From: Pseudarthrobacter sp. Fe7
GTDB taxonomy: Bacteria > Actinomycetota > Actinomycetes > Actinomycetales > Micrococcaceae
Assembly (NCBI GenBank): GCA_024372495.1
Contig: CP099977.1
Location: forward strand, 3,410,001 to 3,474,000
Direction of reading: 5' to 3'
DNA length: 64,000 nucleotides
Every line of letters starts with the position of its first letter. Positions within the stretch are counted from its first letter, which is position 1. Shown one piece after another: positions 9,935 to 20,761 of the stretch. The notes beneath the pieces were generated by a model. It was not told where the DNA came from and did not search any database. It worked only from the letters and a program-made list of their open reading frames with translations. A program made the position numbers and the translations under genes.

Positions 9935-11031
9935 GCAGATACCGCTTCCAGGACAAGACCAGCCATGCGCTGATCGGCGTTTCGGATACCGAGCCGGTAG
10001 GACTTGGCTTCCATGGCGGCGAGCCGTGCTTTATCGGTGACCAGCGGGACCAGTTCCCTGGCGACCCAATCCGGGGTGAAGTCGCGGTCGGCCACCAGCA
10101 CTGCGCCACCCGCGGCAACCAGGCCCGCAGCGTTCAGCGCCTGCTCACCGTTGCCGATGGGTAGGGGCACCAGGACCGCCGGTACGCCCACGGCGGCAAC
10201 CTCGGATACCGTGGCAGCTCCCGACCGGGCCAGGAGGAGGTCCGCCGCGGCGTAGGCAAGCTCCATTCCGTCGATGTACTCCACCTGCCGGTAGCCCTTC
10301 GCGGCGAGGGGTTGGCCGGCCTGGTCCAGGACGGCTTTCCCACGGCCAGTTACATGCAGGGTCTGGATACCTGCCTCCGCGAGCAGGTCCACGGAGGCGG
10401 AAATGGTCTGGTTGATGCTCCGCGCGCCGGAAGATCCGCCGGTGACGATCAGGGTGGGCTGGCTGGGATTCAGTCCAAGGGCCTCGCGGGCCGCTGTCCG
10501 CGCCGTCTTCCGGTCCAGGCCGGAAATCTCCTTGCGCATGGGCATGCCTACGTGCACGGCGTTGCGGAGCGGGGTGGCCTCGAAGGCCACGGCTACCCGG
10601 CCTTTCAGGAAGGCCCCCACCCGGTTGGCCAGCCCTGGGCGGGCATTGGCTTCATGGATCACCAGGGGAATGCCGCGCCTCCGCGCCGCCAGATACATGG
10701 GGGTGCAGACGTAGCCGCCAACGCCCACCAGGACGTCGGCCTGTGCCCGGTCCAGGATGGCGCCCGCCTGCCGGACCGCACCGGCCAGCCGGCCCGGCAG
10801 GCGGAGCAAATCAGCGGAGGGCCTGCGCGGAAAAGGGACCCGGTCGATCGTGGCCAGCTCGACCCCGGCGGCGGGAACCAGCCGGGTTTCCATTCCCGAG
10901 GGCGTCCCGACCGCCAAAATTGAGGCATTCGGAGCTTCGCTGCGGAGTGCGGCGGCGATGGCGAGCAACGGGCTGATATGGCCCGCCGTTCCGCCACCGG
11001 CCAGGACGATGGAAGGTTGTGTCGCAGTCAT
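9931..11031 (-). CDS. murG: Lipid II synthase (GlcNAc transferase) MurG
   Basis: Transfers GlcNAc from UDP-GlcNAc to lipid I on the cytoplasmic membrane face. The 366-residue GT28 protein begins with the N-terminal glycine loop [18 protein letters not shown] and has the second glycine-rich motif [13 protein letters not shown] and the donor-site region [19 protein letters not shown]. It sits between ftsW and murC with almost no spacing. Confidence 0.95.
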   Translation of the reverse strand: MTATQPSIVLAGGGTAGHISPLLAIAAALRSEAPNASILAVGTPSGMETRLVPAAGVELATIDRVPFPRRPSADLLRLPGRLAGAVRQAGAILDRAQADVLVGVGGYVCTPMYLAARRRGIPLVIHEANARPGLANRVGAFLKGRVAVAFEATPLRNAVHVGMPMRKEISGLDRKTARTAAREALGLNPSQPTLIVTGGSSGARSINQTISASVDLLAEAGIQTLHVTGRGKAVLDQAGQPLAAKGYRQVEYIDGMELAYAAADLLLARSGAATVSEVAAVGVPAVLVPLPIGNGEQALNAAGLVAAGGAVLVADRDFTPDWVARELVPLVTDKARLAAMEAKSYRLGIRNADQRMAGLVLEAVSA

Positions 11032-11037
11032 CTGGGG

Positions 11038-12372
11038 TTAGGCACGCTTTCTGGAATTCTTTGATGTGTTCTTGTCCCGCCCGGGCCGGGCTTTGAACTT
11101 CAGCATCCGCTTGGGGCGCATGGCAGGGGCCATCTGCTCCCGGGCCAGCGAGAGGACCACCCCAATGGCGCACAGTGACATCAGCAGGGCGGATCCGCCG
11201 TAGGAAATGAAGGGCAGCGGCACGCCAACGACAGGCATCAGGCCGGTGACAACGGACATGTTGACGGTGGCCTGGCCCAGCAGCCATACCATGATGCTGC
11301 CTGCCAGGACACGGTGGAACATGTCCTCCTGAGCCACCACCACCCGGTAAATGGCAGCGCCAAGGATGGCGAAAAGGACCAGGACGACGACGGTCCCCAC
11401 AAGGCCGAGCTCCTCACCGATGATGGCGAAGATGAAGTCGTTATGGGCTTCGGGGATCCAGCTGTACTTTTGCCGGCTCTGCCCCAGGCCCACCCCGAGC
11501 CAGCCACCGGAGGCAAGGCCGTACATGCCGTTGGTGGCCTGGTAGTTGGCGTCGATGCCGTCGGCGCAGGACTGGCCAGTCCACCAGGAGGTGATACGGC
11601 ACATGCGGTTGGAACTGGTGACGGCCATAACGGCTGTACCGGCGGCGGCGACGAGGCCCGCGATACCGAAGAGGTAGAGGGGAACACCTGCGAAGAACAG
11701 GGCCGCGGCGATGATCATCATGATGATCATCGCCGTGCCGAGGTCGTTGCCCACCAGGATCAGCACGATGACGATCGCCGCCATGGGCAGGGCAGGCACC
11801 AGAACGTGCTGCCATTGGGTGAGCAGCTTGCCTTTCCTGGCAAGCACCGTGGCGAGCCACAAGGCAAGGGCAAGTTTGGCCGCCTCGGAAGGCTGGAAGG
11901 TGATGCCGCCGAGGTCGATCCAGTTCCGGTTGCCGTTGATCTCAGTGCCCACCACCTGGACCAGGGCCAGGAGCAGCACCGCTGCCCCCACGGCGGGCCA
12001 TGCCAGGCGCTTCAGCCAGACCACGTTGATGCGTGAGAGCACGAACATCGTGAAGATGCCGATTGCGGCGAAGACACCCTGCTTGAGGGCATCCCCATAG
12101 GGGGACTTTCCGGCAGCGATTGATTCAACGCTTGAGGCGGAGAGGACCATCATGATGCCAATGGCCGTCAGGGCCAGGGTGGCTCCAAGGATGAGGTAGT
12201 AGGTTGACCCGCTCCGCGACTTGCCGGTGCCCTCCAGCGCCGACCAGAACCGGCGGTAAATGGTGCTCAGTTTCGCGCCGGCAGCAGCAGGCTGTTTGAC
12301 GGCGGTGGAGCCGGGGCGTGGTTTGGCGCCCTTCGGCTTGCCATCCTGCTGCCGGGTAGGCGTGCTGACCAT
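11038..12372 (-). CDS. ftsW: Peptidoglycan polymerase FtsW (SEDS family)
   Basis: Division-specific SEDS glycosyltransferase that polymerises lipid II together with FtsI. The protein has 444 residues, a cytoplasmic basic N-terminus of about 60 residues, and about ten hydrophobic segments. Family motifs include NGNRNWIDLGGITFQPSEAAK, with the catalytic-region Asp, and GLMPVVGVPLPFISYGGSA. The C-terminus is basic. It lies 2 bp downstream of murD. Confidence 0.94.
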   Translation of the reverse strand: MVSTPTRQQDGKPKGAKPRPGSTAVKQPAAAGAKLSTIYRRFWSALEGTGKSRSGSTYYLILGATLALTAIGIMMVLSASSVESIAAGKSPYGDALKQGVFAAIGIFTMFVLSRINVVWLKRLAWPAVGAAVLLLALVQVVGTEINGNRNWIDLGGITFQPSEAAKLALALWLATVLARKGKLLTQWQHVLVPALPMAAIVIVLILVGNDLGTAMIIMMIIAAALFFAGVPLYLFGIAGLVAAAGTAVMAVTSSNRMCRITSWWTGQSCADGIDANYQATNGMYGLASGGWLGVGLGQSRQKYSWIPEAHNDFIFAIIGEELGLVGTVVVLVLFAILGAAIYRVVVAQEDMFHRVLAGSIMVWLLGQATVNMSVVTGLMPVVGVPLPFISYGGSALLMSLCAIGVVLSLAREQMAPAMRPKRMLKFKARPGRDKNTSKNSRKRA

Positions 12373-12374
12373 CG

Positions 12375-13935
12375 TTACTCCTCGCCGGTCTGTGCCTGCC
12401 CTTCCACCAGCTCGCGGACAGCGTCGATGAAAGTACCACCACGGTGAGCGTAGGAAGAGAACTGATCCATGGAAGCAGCTGCCGGAGCCATGAGCACGGT
12501 ATCGCCCGATTCAGCGAGCCGTGCTGCTGACGCAACCGCCCAGGACATCACCTGTTCTCCAGTGCCGGGGGAACCGGAGGTGGTGCCACCGGGCGCCGAT
12601 GCAGTCTGCACTCCTTCAGTGTCACCTGCCCCCGGTTCGATCACGGGGACATCCGGCGCGTGTCGCTGGAGGGCTTCGCGAAGGTGGGCCGTGTCCGTTC
12701 CGATCAGGACAACGGCCTTGAGCCGGGCCGCGTGATCCCTCACCAGGTCGTCGTAGCTCACGCCCTTGGACAGGCCGCCGGCAATCCAGACCACGTTGGT
12801 GAAGGCCGACAAGGATGCCGATGCCGCATGGGGGTTGGTGGCTTTGGAATCGTTGACCCACAGCACACCGTTCATGCGGGCGACGGGCTGGATGCGATGG
12901 TCTCCGGGCTCGTAGTCGAGGATACCCTGGCGGACTGCCTTGGCGTCCACGCCGTACGCGCGCACCAGGCCGGCAGCTGCAAGGGCGTTCGCCACCATGT
13001 GGCGGGGTGCCAGGGGCCGAGGTCAGCCATCGAGGCCAGCTCGGCGGCGCTGTCCCTGCGTTCCTCAATGAAGGCGCGGTCCACCAGCAGCCCTTCCACT
13101 ACCCCGAGCATGCTGATGGCCGGAGTCACGGTGGTGAAGCCAACGGCGCGGCAACCTTCGACCACGTCGGCGTTTTCCACCATGCGTTCCGTTTCCACCT
13201 GCTCGGCGTTGTAGATGCAGGCTTTCTGGGTCCGTTCGTAGACCTTCGCCTTGTCCGCCAGGTAGGAATCGTAGGAGCCGTGCCAGTCGACATGGTCTTC
13301 GGCCACGTTGAGGCAAACACTTGCTACGGGCGAGACGGATTCCGCCCAGTGCAGCTGGAAGCTGGAAAGCTCGACGGCGAAAACGTCGTATTCCACCGGG
13401 TCCCGCAGCGCATCCAGGATAGGGGTACCCACGTTGCCTACTGCGATCGCTTTGAGTCCGGCGGCCCGCAGCATGGATTCCGTGAGGCCCACCGTGGTGG
13501 TCTTGCCGTTGGTGCCGGTGATGGCGAGCCAGTCGGCCGTCTTCCGGCCTTCCCGTACGCGCACGCGCCACGCGAGTTCAACATCGCCCCAGACCGGGAT
13601 GTGCGCCCTTGCCGCTGCGGCCAGCAGGGCCTGGTCCGGCCGCCACCCCGGGGAGGTCACGATCAGTTCGGGAAGTTCGCCATCGATCCGCGGCAGGTGG
13701 GTGACAGCTTCCGCGCCCAACAGCACGTCGGCCGCACCAACGATTTTCAGGGTGTCGGCATGTGCGCGCGCGGTGTCGCTGGTGGCAGCGTCCACCACCA
13801 CGACGCGCGCACCGAGTTCGATCAGGGTGTCCGCGGCCGCGAAGCCGGAGACACCGATGCCGGTCACGGCAACGCGCAGGCCGGCCCAGTCGGCGTCCCA
13901 GGAGACAAGGTTTGCCAGGCGGGGGAAACGGTCAC
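12375..13935 (-). CDS. murD: UDP-N-acetylmuramoyl-L-alanine--D-glutamate ligase
   Basis: Adds D-Glu to UDP-MurNAc-L-Ala. Restored length is 520 residues. Motifs are [15 protein letters not shown] near the N-terminus, the ATP loop [30 protein letters not shown] and [15 protein letters not shown]. Two G runs on the plus strand look one base short. The run at 13921-13925 hides a GTG start that overlaps the mraY stop ([17 protein letters not shown]). The run at 13004-13007 splits [17 protein letters not shown]. With both restored, the gene is continuous. Confidence 0.93.
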
Positions 13936-15041
13936 AGCAGTACGACCCATTCAGCGTAGAAGATGCCCAGCCCCACGGCGACGAAGAGTCCGCCCAGGAT
14001 CCAGAACCGGACCACGACGGTTACCTCGGCCCACCCCTTCAATTCGAAGTGGTGCTGCAGTGGCGCCATCTTGAACACACGTTTTCCGCCGGTGGCCTTG
14101 AAGTAGCCCACCTGGATGATGACGGACAGCGTGATCAGCACAAAGAGGCCGCCCACGATGCCCAGCAGGAGTTCGGTACGGGAAAGGATGGCGAATCCAG
14201 CCACGGCTCCGCCGATGGCCAGCGATCCTGTGTCGCCCATGAAGATCTTCGCCGGCGAGGTGTTCCACCAGAGGAAGCCCACCAGTGCGGCACTCAGGAT
14301 TGCCGCCAGGAGTGCCAGGTCCAGGGGGTCCCGGACCAGGTAGCAGCCGCTGCCGGCTTCCCGTGGGGAACCGCAGGCCTGGTTGCTCTGCCATATTCCC
14401 ATGAGGGTATAGGCGCCGAAGACCATGATCGAGGCGCCGGCGGCAAGCCCGTCCAGGCCATCGGTCAGGTTCACGCCGTTAGTGGCGGCGGTGACGATCA
14501 GGTTGGACCAGATGACGAACAGGACCGCGCCAAGGACGGTACCGCCGAAGGCGAGGTCAAGCCAGGGCAGGTCGCGGACCAGGGAGATCTTTGTCGATGC
14601 GGGCGTCAAGCCGGCGTTGTTGGGGAAGTTCAACGCCAGGATGGCGAAGACGATGCCTACGGCAGCCTGGAGGATGAGCTTGGCCTTGGCGTTCAGGCCA
14701 AGGCTCCGCTGCCGGGAGATCTTGATGAAATCGTCCAGGAAGCCCACCAGGCCCATGCCCACCATGAGGAACAGGAGGATGAGGGCTGAAGCCGAGGGCC
14801 CCGGCGAGTCCGGGTTCATCATCAACATGATGAGGTGGGTGAGTCCGTAGCTGAGCAATACGGCAGCCACCACCACGGTGCCGCCCATGGTGGGCGTTCC
14901 CCGCTTGGTGTGGTGCGATGTGGGTCCGTCATCGCGGATGAACTGGCCGTAGCCGCGGTGCACCAGCAGGCGGATGAAAAGCGGGGTGCCCACCAGGGCG
15001 AGCAGCAGGGCCAGGCCTGCGCCGATCAATAGAGCAATCAC
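13932..15041 (-). CDS. mraY: Phospho-N-acetylmuramoyl-pentapeptide transferase
   Basis: Makes lipid I by moving phospho-MurNAc-pentapeptide to undecaprenyl phosphate in the membrane. The 369-residue protein has about ten membrane segments. Characteristic motifs are GTPTMGG, the Asp-rich [12 protein letters not shown], the nucleotide-binding [25 protein letters not shown] and [13 protein letters not shown]. It overlaps murF by 4 bp upstream and the inferred murD start downstream. Confidence 0.95.
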   Translation of the reverse strand: MIALLIGAGLALLLALVGTPLFIRLLVHRGYGQFIRDDGPTSHHTKRGTPTMGGTVVVAAVLLSYGLTHLIMLMMNPDSPGPSASALILLFLMVGMGLVGFLDDFIKISRQRSLGLNAKAKLILQAAVGIVFAILALNFPNNAGLTPASTKISLVRDLPWLDLAFGGTVLGAVLFVIWSNLIVTAATNGVNLTDGLDGLAAGASIMVFGAYTLMGIWQSNQACGSPREAGSGCYLVRDPLDLALLAAILSAALVGFLWWNTSPAKIFMGDTGSLAIGGAVAGFAILSRTELLLGIVGGLFVLITLSVIIQVGYFKATGGKRVFKMAPLQHHFELKGWAEVTVVVRFWILGGLFVAVGLGIFYAEWVVLL

Positions 15042-16501
15042 AGCAGAGTGCTCCTTTCGTCGGCAGGGGTCGGGGCTGGGGGTAATGCTATCCGATCGCC
15101 CAAATGGCGCAGCCCCACGCTGTTGGAAGACTTGAACAGCACCAGGTCGCCCGGCTGGAGTTCTGCGTCCAGGACGTCATAGGCCTCATCCACCGTCTCC
15201 GCGAAGACGCATTCGTCGCCCCAGGATCCCTCCTGCACGGCTGAGACGTAGAGCGACCGCGCTTCCCGGCCCACCACCAGCAGCCGGGAGATGTTGAGGC
15301 GGACAACCTGGGTACCTACGGCAGTGTGCTCGCGGATGGAGTCCTCGCCGAGTTCCAGCATGGCCCCCAGCACCGCCCAAGTGCGGCGGCCCCGGCCAAG
15401 GTCGGCCAGGGTGCGGAGGGCAGCCCGCATTGATTCCGGGTTGGCGTTGTAGGCATCGTTGATGACGGTGACGCCATCGGGCCGCTCGGTGCGTTCCATG
15501 CGCCAGCGGCTGGCGGCGGCCTGGTTGCTCAGTGAGTCGGCGATATGGTCCCCGGGGACGCCGGCAGCCCAAGCGGCTGCGGCGGCCGCCAGCAGGTTCC
15601 CCATGTGATGGGCTCCGATGAGCCGGCTGCTTACGTGCCGGGGCGCGGCACCGTCGGGCAGCAGGAGGTCGAATTCGGGGCTGCCGCCGGCATTGGTGTC
15701 GGCATTCAATGCCTGCACCTGGGCGTCTCGGCGGCCTTCCGCGGAAAAACCGAGGACCATGGCCTGGGTGCGGCTGCGCATGGCGGCGACGCGTTCGTCG
15801 TCGAGGTTGATGATGGCGGTTCCCGGGGCGCCCAGGCCTTCAACCATCTCGCCCTTGGCCAGTGCGATGTTTTCCACTCCCCCGAACTCGCCGGCGTGTG
15901 CTGTGCCCACCGCAAGGACCACGCCGATGTCCGGCTTGACCATCTCTGCGAGGTAGCGGATGTGGCCAATGCCGGTGGCCCCCATCTCGATGACCAGGTA
16001 GCGGGTGTCGGTCCCGGCCCGGAAGACCGTAAGCGGGACGCCTACCTCGCCGTTGTACGAGCCCTGGGGCGCCACGGTGCTGCCTTGTGTTGCCAGGATT
16101 CCGGCCAGCAGGTCCTTGGTGGTGGTCTTGCCGGCAGAACCGGTGATACCCACCACTGTCAACTGGCTGCCCGCTTCCGTACGGGCCGCGCGGATCCGGC
16201 GGACGGCTTCAGCAGCGAGGGCCCCCATGGCCAGGACGGCGTCGGCAACCACGATGGAAGGGTAGGCGGTGCCGCCAGGGCCGGGCACGGGGCGCTCAAC
16301 AAGTGCCAGGACAGCACCGGCGGCGAACGCCGCGTCGATGAAATCATGGCCGTCGGCATGCTCACCGGGCTTCGCGACGTACAGCGAACCCTCAATGGCT
16401 TCGCGTGAATCCGTCACCACCGAGAGGGGCGTAAGTCCGGGATCGGCGTCCAGGCGCCCGCTGGTGATTTCGGCGATTTCCGCCGCAGTAAATGCAATCA
16501 T
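15038..16501 (-). CDS. murF: UDP-MurNAc-tripeptide--D-Ala-D-Ala ligase
   Basis: Adds the D-Ala-D-Ala dipeptide to complete the cytoplasmic pentapeptide precursor. The 487-residue Mur ligase has the ATP loop [17 protein letters not shown], then [12 protein letters not shown] and [16 protein letters not shown], which is typical of MurF. The ATG at 16501 is 6 bp past the murE stop. It is part of the uninterrupted dcw operon. Confidence 0.94.
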   Translation of the reverse strand: MIAFTAAEIAEITSGRLDADPGLTPLSVVTDSREAIEGSLYVAKPGEHADGHDFIDAAFAAGAVLALVERPVPGPGGTAYPSIVVADAVLAMGALAAEAVRRIRAARTEAGSQLTVVGITGSAGKTTTKDLLAGILATQGSTVAPQGSYNGEVGVPLTVFRAGTDTRYLVIEMGATGIGHIRYLAEMVKPDIGVVLAVGTAHAGEFGGVENIALAKGEMVEGLGAPGTAIINLDDERVAAMRSRTQAMVLGFSAEGRRDAQVQALNADTNAGGSPEFDLLLPDGAAPRHVSSRLIGAHHMGNLLAAAAAAWAAGVPGDHIADSLSNQAAASRWRMERTERPDGVTVINDAYNANPESMRAALRTLADLGRGRRTWAVLGAMLELGEDSIREHTAVGTQVVRLNISRLLVVGREARSLYVSAVQEGSWGDECVFAETVDEAYDVLDAELQPGDLVLFKSSNSVGLRHLGDRIALPPAPTPADERSTLL

Positions 16502-16507
16502 CTCGGT

Positions 16508-18190
16508 CTAGGACTCTATCCGGTCGTCATGGAGAACGTTGAATCCCCTGGCTGTCAAGGCGCTGCGCAGTTCCACCCTGTCGTCCAGGGCGAGGTTCAC
16601 GCCCTTCACTTCCTGCCAGACCTCGTGGCCGCGGCCGGCAACGAGAATGGTGTCCTGCGGGCGCGCCAGGCCTACGGCATATCGAATGGCCTCATCACGT
16701 GGGAAGACCTCGAGCACTTCGGCGCGCAGGTCCTCCTTTTGAACGGCTTCACGTGCCCCGGAGAGTACGTCGGCGCGTATCGCTGAAGCGTCCTCGTCAT
16801 GCGGGTCGTCGTCGGTGATGATGACGGTGTCGGCAAGCCGGGAGGCGATGGCACCCATGGCGGGGCGTTTACCCTGGTCCCGCTGTCCTGTGGCGCCGAA
16901 AACTACGATCAGGCGGGAATCGGGTTCCGGCGACCTGACTGCTTCCAGGGCCCGGGCAAGGGCGTCGGTGTTGTGGGCAAAGTCGACCACGGCCGCAGGC
17001 CGTTCCGAGATCAGCTGCATGCGCCCGGGGACAGCGATGGTAAACGGGTCCGCACTGTCCAGGGCCGCCTGCAGGTCAGCCGCCCCGACTCCGGAGGCCA
17101 GCACCATGAGCGTCGCCAGCGCGGCGTTGGCCACGTTGAAGCTGCCCGGCAGCCCGGTGTGGATGTCCAGGGCGGTACCGTCGGGGCCCATGAGCGTGAA
17201 GGCAGTACCGAGCCCCCGCGGCGAAGCCGTGGCCACGGTCCAGTCCGCCGGGCCCGTGCCACTGGTGCTGAGGGTTGTGACCGGCACCTGGGCGCTGCCG
17301 GCCAGCCGCCGGCCCCACTCGTCGTCGACCGTTACAACGGCCCGCCGGGCACGGTCCGGAGTAAAAAGCTCTGCCTTGGTGGCGAAGTACTCCTCCATGG
17401 TGTTGTGCAGGTCCAGGTGGTCCTGGGTGAGGTTGCTGAAGCCGGCGACATCGAAGAGCAGCCCGTCCACCCGCTGGTACGAAATCGCGTGCGAGGACAC
17501 TTCCATGGCGGCGGCATCAAGCCCCCGCTCGCGCATGAGGGCAATGAGGCCATGGACCTCGGTCGATTCCGGCGTAGTGAGGAGGCTCGGGATGGACTCC
17601 CCGCCGGCCAGGATCTCGATGGTTCCGATCAGCCCGGTTTGCCGTCCCAGGGCGCGGAGCAACGAGGTGATGAAGTAGGTGGTGGTGGTTTTGCCGTTGG
17701 TACCGGTGACGCCGAAAAGCTGCAGCAGACGGCTGTCGGCACCTTGGCTGCGGTAGATCATGGCGGAGAGCGGTCCAACCACGTTGCGTGGCTTATCGAC
17801 GACGAGCACGGGCACGGGCGTGTCCGCGGACAGGGCAAGCAGGCGTGCGCCGGCGTCGTCAGTTAGTACGGCGGCCGCCCCGGTGCCTATGGCATCCGTG
17901 ACAAAGTCCGCGCCATGCCTCGTGGCGCCGGGCAGCGCAACGTACAGGTCTCCGGGTTCCACGGTGCGCGAGTTGAGGGATATGCCGGTAATCTCCACGT
18001 CAGCGGCAGGAGCGGGCACCGCTACGCCGAGGGCCTGCCCGACGGCGGCCAACGGGACGGCGGCTACGGCTGCAGGCCGGAAGCGGCCTGGGCTTTCATC
18101 CCGGGCAGCGTCGCTGCCGGGCGTGGTGAACTCTGACAAGGGGATCTCCGATGGTGCTAGTGCGTGCCCGGCATGGTTCGCCCCGGGCAC
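16508..18190 (-). CDS. murE: UDP-MurNAc-tripeptide synthetase, probably L-lysine-adding
   Basis: Adds the third stem residue to UDP-MurNAc-L-Ala-D-Glu. It has the ATP loop [31 protein letters not shown] and VFGATGQRDQGKRP. The motif DNPR that contacts meso-diaminopimelate is DDPH here (about residues 461-464), as expected of Lys-type enzymes and of Arthrobacter peptidoglycan. The 560-residue frame starts at a GTG. A TTG at 18139, preceded by GGAG and reading MSEFTTPGSDAARD, is an equally plausible start. Confidence 0.93.
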   Translation of the reverse strand: MPGANHAGHALAPSEIPLSEFTTPGSDAARDESPGRFRPAAVAAVPLAAVGQALGVAVPAPAADVEITGISLNSRTVEPGDLYVALPGATRHGADFVTDAIGTGAAAVLTDDAGARLLALSADTPVPVLVVDKPRNVVGPLSAMIYRSQGADSRLLQLFGVTGTNGKTTTTYFITSLLRALGRQTGLIGTIEILAGGESIPSLLTTPESTEVHGLIALMRERGLDAAAMEVSSHAISYQRVDGLLFDVAGFSNLTQDHLDLHNTMEEYFATKAELFTPDRARRAVVTVDDEWGRRLAGSAQVPVTTLSTSGTGPADWTVATASPRGLGTAFTLMGPDGTALDIHTGLPGSFNVANAALATLMVLASGVGAADLQAALDSADPFTIAVPGRMQLISERPAAVVDFAHNTDALARALEAVRSPEPDSRLIVVFGATGQRDQGKRPAMGAIASRLADTVIITDDDPHDEDASAIRADVLSGAREAVQKEDLRAEVLEVFPRDEAIRYAVGLARPQDTILVAGRGHEVWQEVKGVNLALDDRVELRSALTARGFNVLHDDRIES

Positions 18191-18235
18191 AGTGATGCGC
18201 TGGATGCTGCTGGTGCTTCCGGCGTGAAGCAGCCG

Positions 18236-20038
18236 CTATTTGGCGTACTGGGGCAACCTGGCCGGCTCGCCGGTTGAAGGCTGGACATTATACGTCCGCA
18301 GCGTCTGGCTCATGACGGACCGGAACACCGGCCCGTTGGTGATGCCGTAAATGCTGCCCTTCGGCCGCTGGAGCACCACCTCCACAATAAACCGCGGATC
18401 ATCCATCGGCGCCATTCCCACGATGGAGGCGGTGTAGCCGCAGTAGCCGGGCTTGCCGTCGTCGCATGGCGATTCGGACGTTCCGGTCTTGGCCCCTACC
18501 CGGTAGCCATCGATGCCGGCGTCCTTGATTTCGCCTTCCGTGACGGCGCTTTCCAGGATGTCCTTGACCTGCTGCGCGGTGCCGCCGGAGACCACCTGTC
18601 GCGAGGGTTGGGCCGGGACTTTCTCTTCCGTACCGCCGGGGGAAATGTACGAGTCGATCAGCCGCGGCTGCAGCATGACCCCGTTGTTGGCGATGCTCTG
18701 GTAGGCACGGACGGTCTGGAGGGTTGACTGGGAAACGCCTTGTCCAAACAGGACGGTGTACTGCTGGCGTCCGTCCCACTGGTCGGCCGGGGAAAGGATG
18801 CCCGCTGCCGTTGCGGGCAGCCCGATGTCAGGCGCTTCACCGATGCCGAACTTCTTCAGCCAGTCGTAGCGCTGTTCCTTGCTGAGCCGCTGGCCGGCCA
18901 TGACGGTTCCGGTGTTCATGGAATACCCGATGATCCCCGCCAGTGTCCGTTCCTCGGTCCCGTGGGTAAAGGCGTCACTGAAGGTCTGGCCGTCCACTGT
19001 GTAGGTAGGCGGAATGGTGAACCTGTCCAGCGGGCTGGCCAGCCCTTCATCGATGACCGCCGCCGCCGTCATCATCTTTTCCACCGATCCGGGCTCATAG
19101 GCCGCGGTCACGGAGCGCGTGCCGCGGTCCTTCGCAGCCACCATCCCCGGGTTGTTGGGATCGGGGGCGTTGGTGTCGGCCAGGGCAACGAGGTTCCCGG
19201 TCTTGGCGTCCATCACGATGATGACGCCCCACTCGGCGCTGAGTTTGTCCGCCTGGCTCTGGATGGCCTGCTGGGCGAAGTACTGCAGATCCGAGTTGAG
19301 GGTGAGCTTGACGTCCTTCCCGTTTTGGGGCGGGGTCAGCTCGTCAAGGCCCACAGGGATGCGGAGCCCGTCGGCGCCGATCTCAAACAGGCGCTTGCCG
19401 TCGGTGCCTTTCAGCTTGTCATCCTGCGTCTGCTCGATGCCGGCCAGTCCCGTGGTTCCGTCCTGGAGGAAACCCACCACGCCCCCTGCCACGGCGCCAT
19501 TCGGGTAGACGCGCTTACTGACGCCCTCGGCAACGATGCCGGGAACCTGGAGCTTGGAGATGCGGTCCTCGACGTCGGGTTTCACGTCTTTGGCCACGAT
19601 GTAGTACGGCTGCTGGCCGGTGACGGCGTCCCTGACTGCGTTGGTGTCCATCCCCAGGGCTGAGGCAAGTTCGGAAATTGCCTGGTCGCGGCTGACGTCC
19701 ACCAGCTTTTCGTGGCCGTCAGTCTGGTCCAGCCGTTTGTACGAGTCGGTTTTGGTGTTAACCCGCTGGTCAACCACGATGTTGTAGCGGATCACACTGT
19801 TGGCCAGGACGGTGCCTCGGGAGTCGAGGATGCTGCCACGTTCGGCCGGCAGGATGGCTGACGTCATCCGGCTGTTAAGTGCAGCTTCCGCCATGCCGCC
19901 GACGTCCAGCCCCTGGACCAGGAAGAGCTTCCCGCCCACCACGAGCAGGAGTGTGAGCATGACGCCCAGTCCCAGGCGCAAACGCTTCGTGGCGTTGGGT
20001 ACCCTGCCTTTTCCTGCCTTGCCGGTCGTCTTCGCCAC
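18236..20038 (-). CDS. ftsI: Division-specific peptidoglycan transpeptidase (class B PBP)
   Basis: Cross-links septal peptidoglycan with FtsW. The protein has 600 residues: a basic N-terminus, one membrane helix (about residues 22-44), a PBP dimerisation domain, and a transpeptidase domain. The active-site motifs are SVEK (in EPGSVEKMMTAA), SMN (in GYSMNTG) and KTGTSE. No C-terminal PASTA domain is present. It lies between the ftsL-like gene and murE (about 45-bp gap). Confidence 0.94.
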   Translation of the reverse strand: MAKTTGKAGKGRVPNATKRLRLGLGVMLTLLLVVGGKLFLVQGLDVGGMAEAALNSRMTSAILPAERGSILDSRGTVLANSVIRYNIVVDQRVNTKTDSYKRLDQTDGHEKLVDVSRDQAISELASALGMDTNAVRDAVTGQQPYYIVAKDVKPDVEDRISKLQVPGIVAEGVSKRVYPNGAVAGGVVGFLQDGTTGLAGIEQTQDDKLKGTDGKRLFEIGADGLRIPVGLDELTPPQNGKDVKLTLNSDLQYFAQQAIQSQADKLSAEWGVIIVMDAKTGNLVALADTNAPDPNNPGMVAAKDRGTRSVTAAYEPGSVEKMMTAAAVIDEGLASPLDRFTIPPTYTVDGQTFSDAFTHGTEERTLAGIIGYSMNTGTVMAGQRLSKEQRYDWLKKFGIGEAPDIGLPATAAGILSPADQWDGRQQYTVLFGQGVSQSTLQTVRAYQSIANNGVMLQPRLIDSYISPGGTEEKVPAQPSRQVVSGGTAQQVKDILESAVTEGEIKDAGIDGYRVGAKTGTSESPCDDGKPGYCGYTASIVGMAPMDDPRFIVEVVLQRPKGSIYGITNGPVFRSVMSQTLRTYNVQPSTGEPARLPQYAK

Positions 20039-20085
20039 CGTGAAATTCCTTGCTGCTCGACGCTGCTGGCTGTCTTGCCTGGTGT

Positions 20086-20761
20086 TTACTGCCCAGGGGT
20101 CTTCTGCTGCGGCGCCGGAATGGACCCGCCATGAAGTTCGGGGACCGGAGTTGCCGCCACCGCGGCTGCGGCCTGTGCAGCAGCCTTGGCGGCATCGGCG
20201 GAGGGAGCCGCGGCAGCAGCCTTGGCGGCATCCGGTGACGCGGCCTTGTCTGCGGCTGCGCCCTTTGACGCAGGCGGCACAATGAGCTGGCCTGCCACTG
20301 CCGGCGCCGGAATCACGGCCCCCGCAGGCGCCCCCTTGACTGCTGGAGTTGCCTTTCCCGACACCGACAACGTAGACAGGTCAATCTGGCCCTTCACGGT
20401 GGATGCCACCATTCCCAGGCTCGGTTGCCTTGGCCGCGAGGTTCTGGGGGCCTCGAAGTTCTGCACCTGCTGGGTGAGGTCCTGGTTGGTCTTGGTCAGC
20501 GAGTTCTGCTTGGCACGCAACTCCACCAGCTGGTACTGCGCGGTGGACACTGAAATGTTCAGGACCAGCACCGCGACCAGCGCCACCGCAAGCATGGCAA
20601 AGCAGAGCACCACGAAGGGGGCACGCCGTTTTCGCGGCGCGGAGCGGACCACGGACAGTGGTGTGCGGGCCTTCTCCCCCGCCCGGTTTCCCTGCAGGCC
20701 GGGTGTTGGGCGCCGAACTGCCGGAAATAACGGGAAAGTTCTTGACGGCGGCGGTGCTCAT
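20086..20761 (-). CDS. FtsL-like small bitopic division protein
   Basis: Restored protein of 224 residues in the ftsL position between rsmH and ftsI. It has a basic N-terminus ([12 protein letters not shown]), one membrane helix ([20 protein letters not shown]) and a short coiled coil ([18 protein letters not shown]). An Ala/Pro-rich tail follows. ATG at 20761 overlaps the rsmH stop as ATGA. Three indels are needed: an extra base near 20700, one missing G/C at 20446-20450, and one extra base at AGGCTC 20417-20422 (restores [14 protein letters not shown]). The N-terminal repair is the least certain of the three. Confidence 0.78.
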
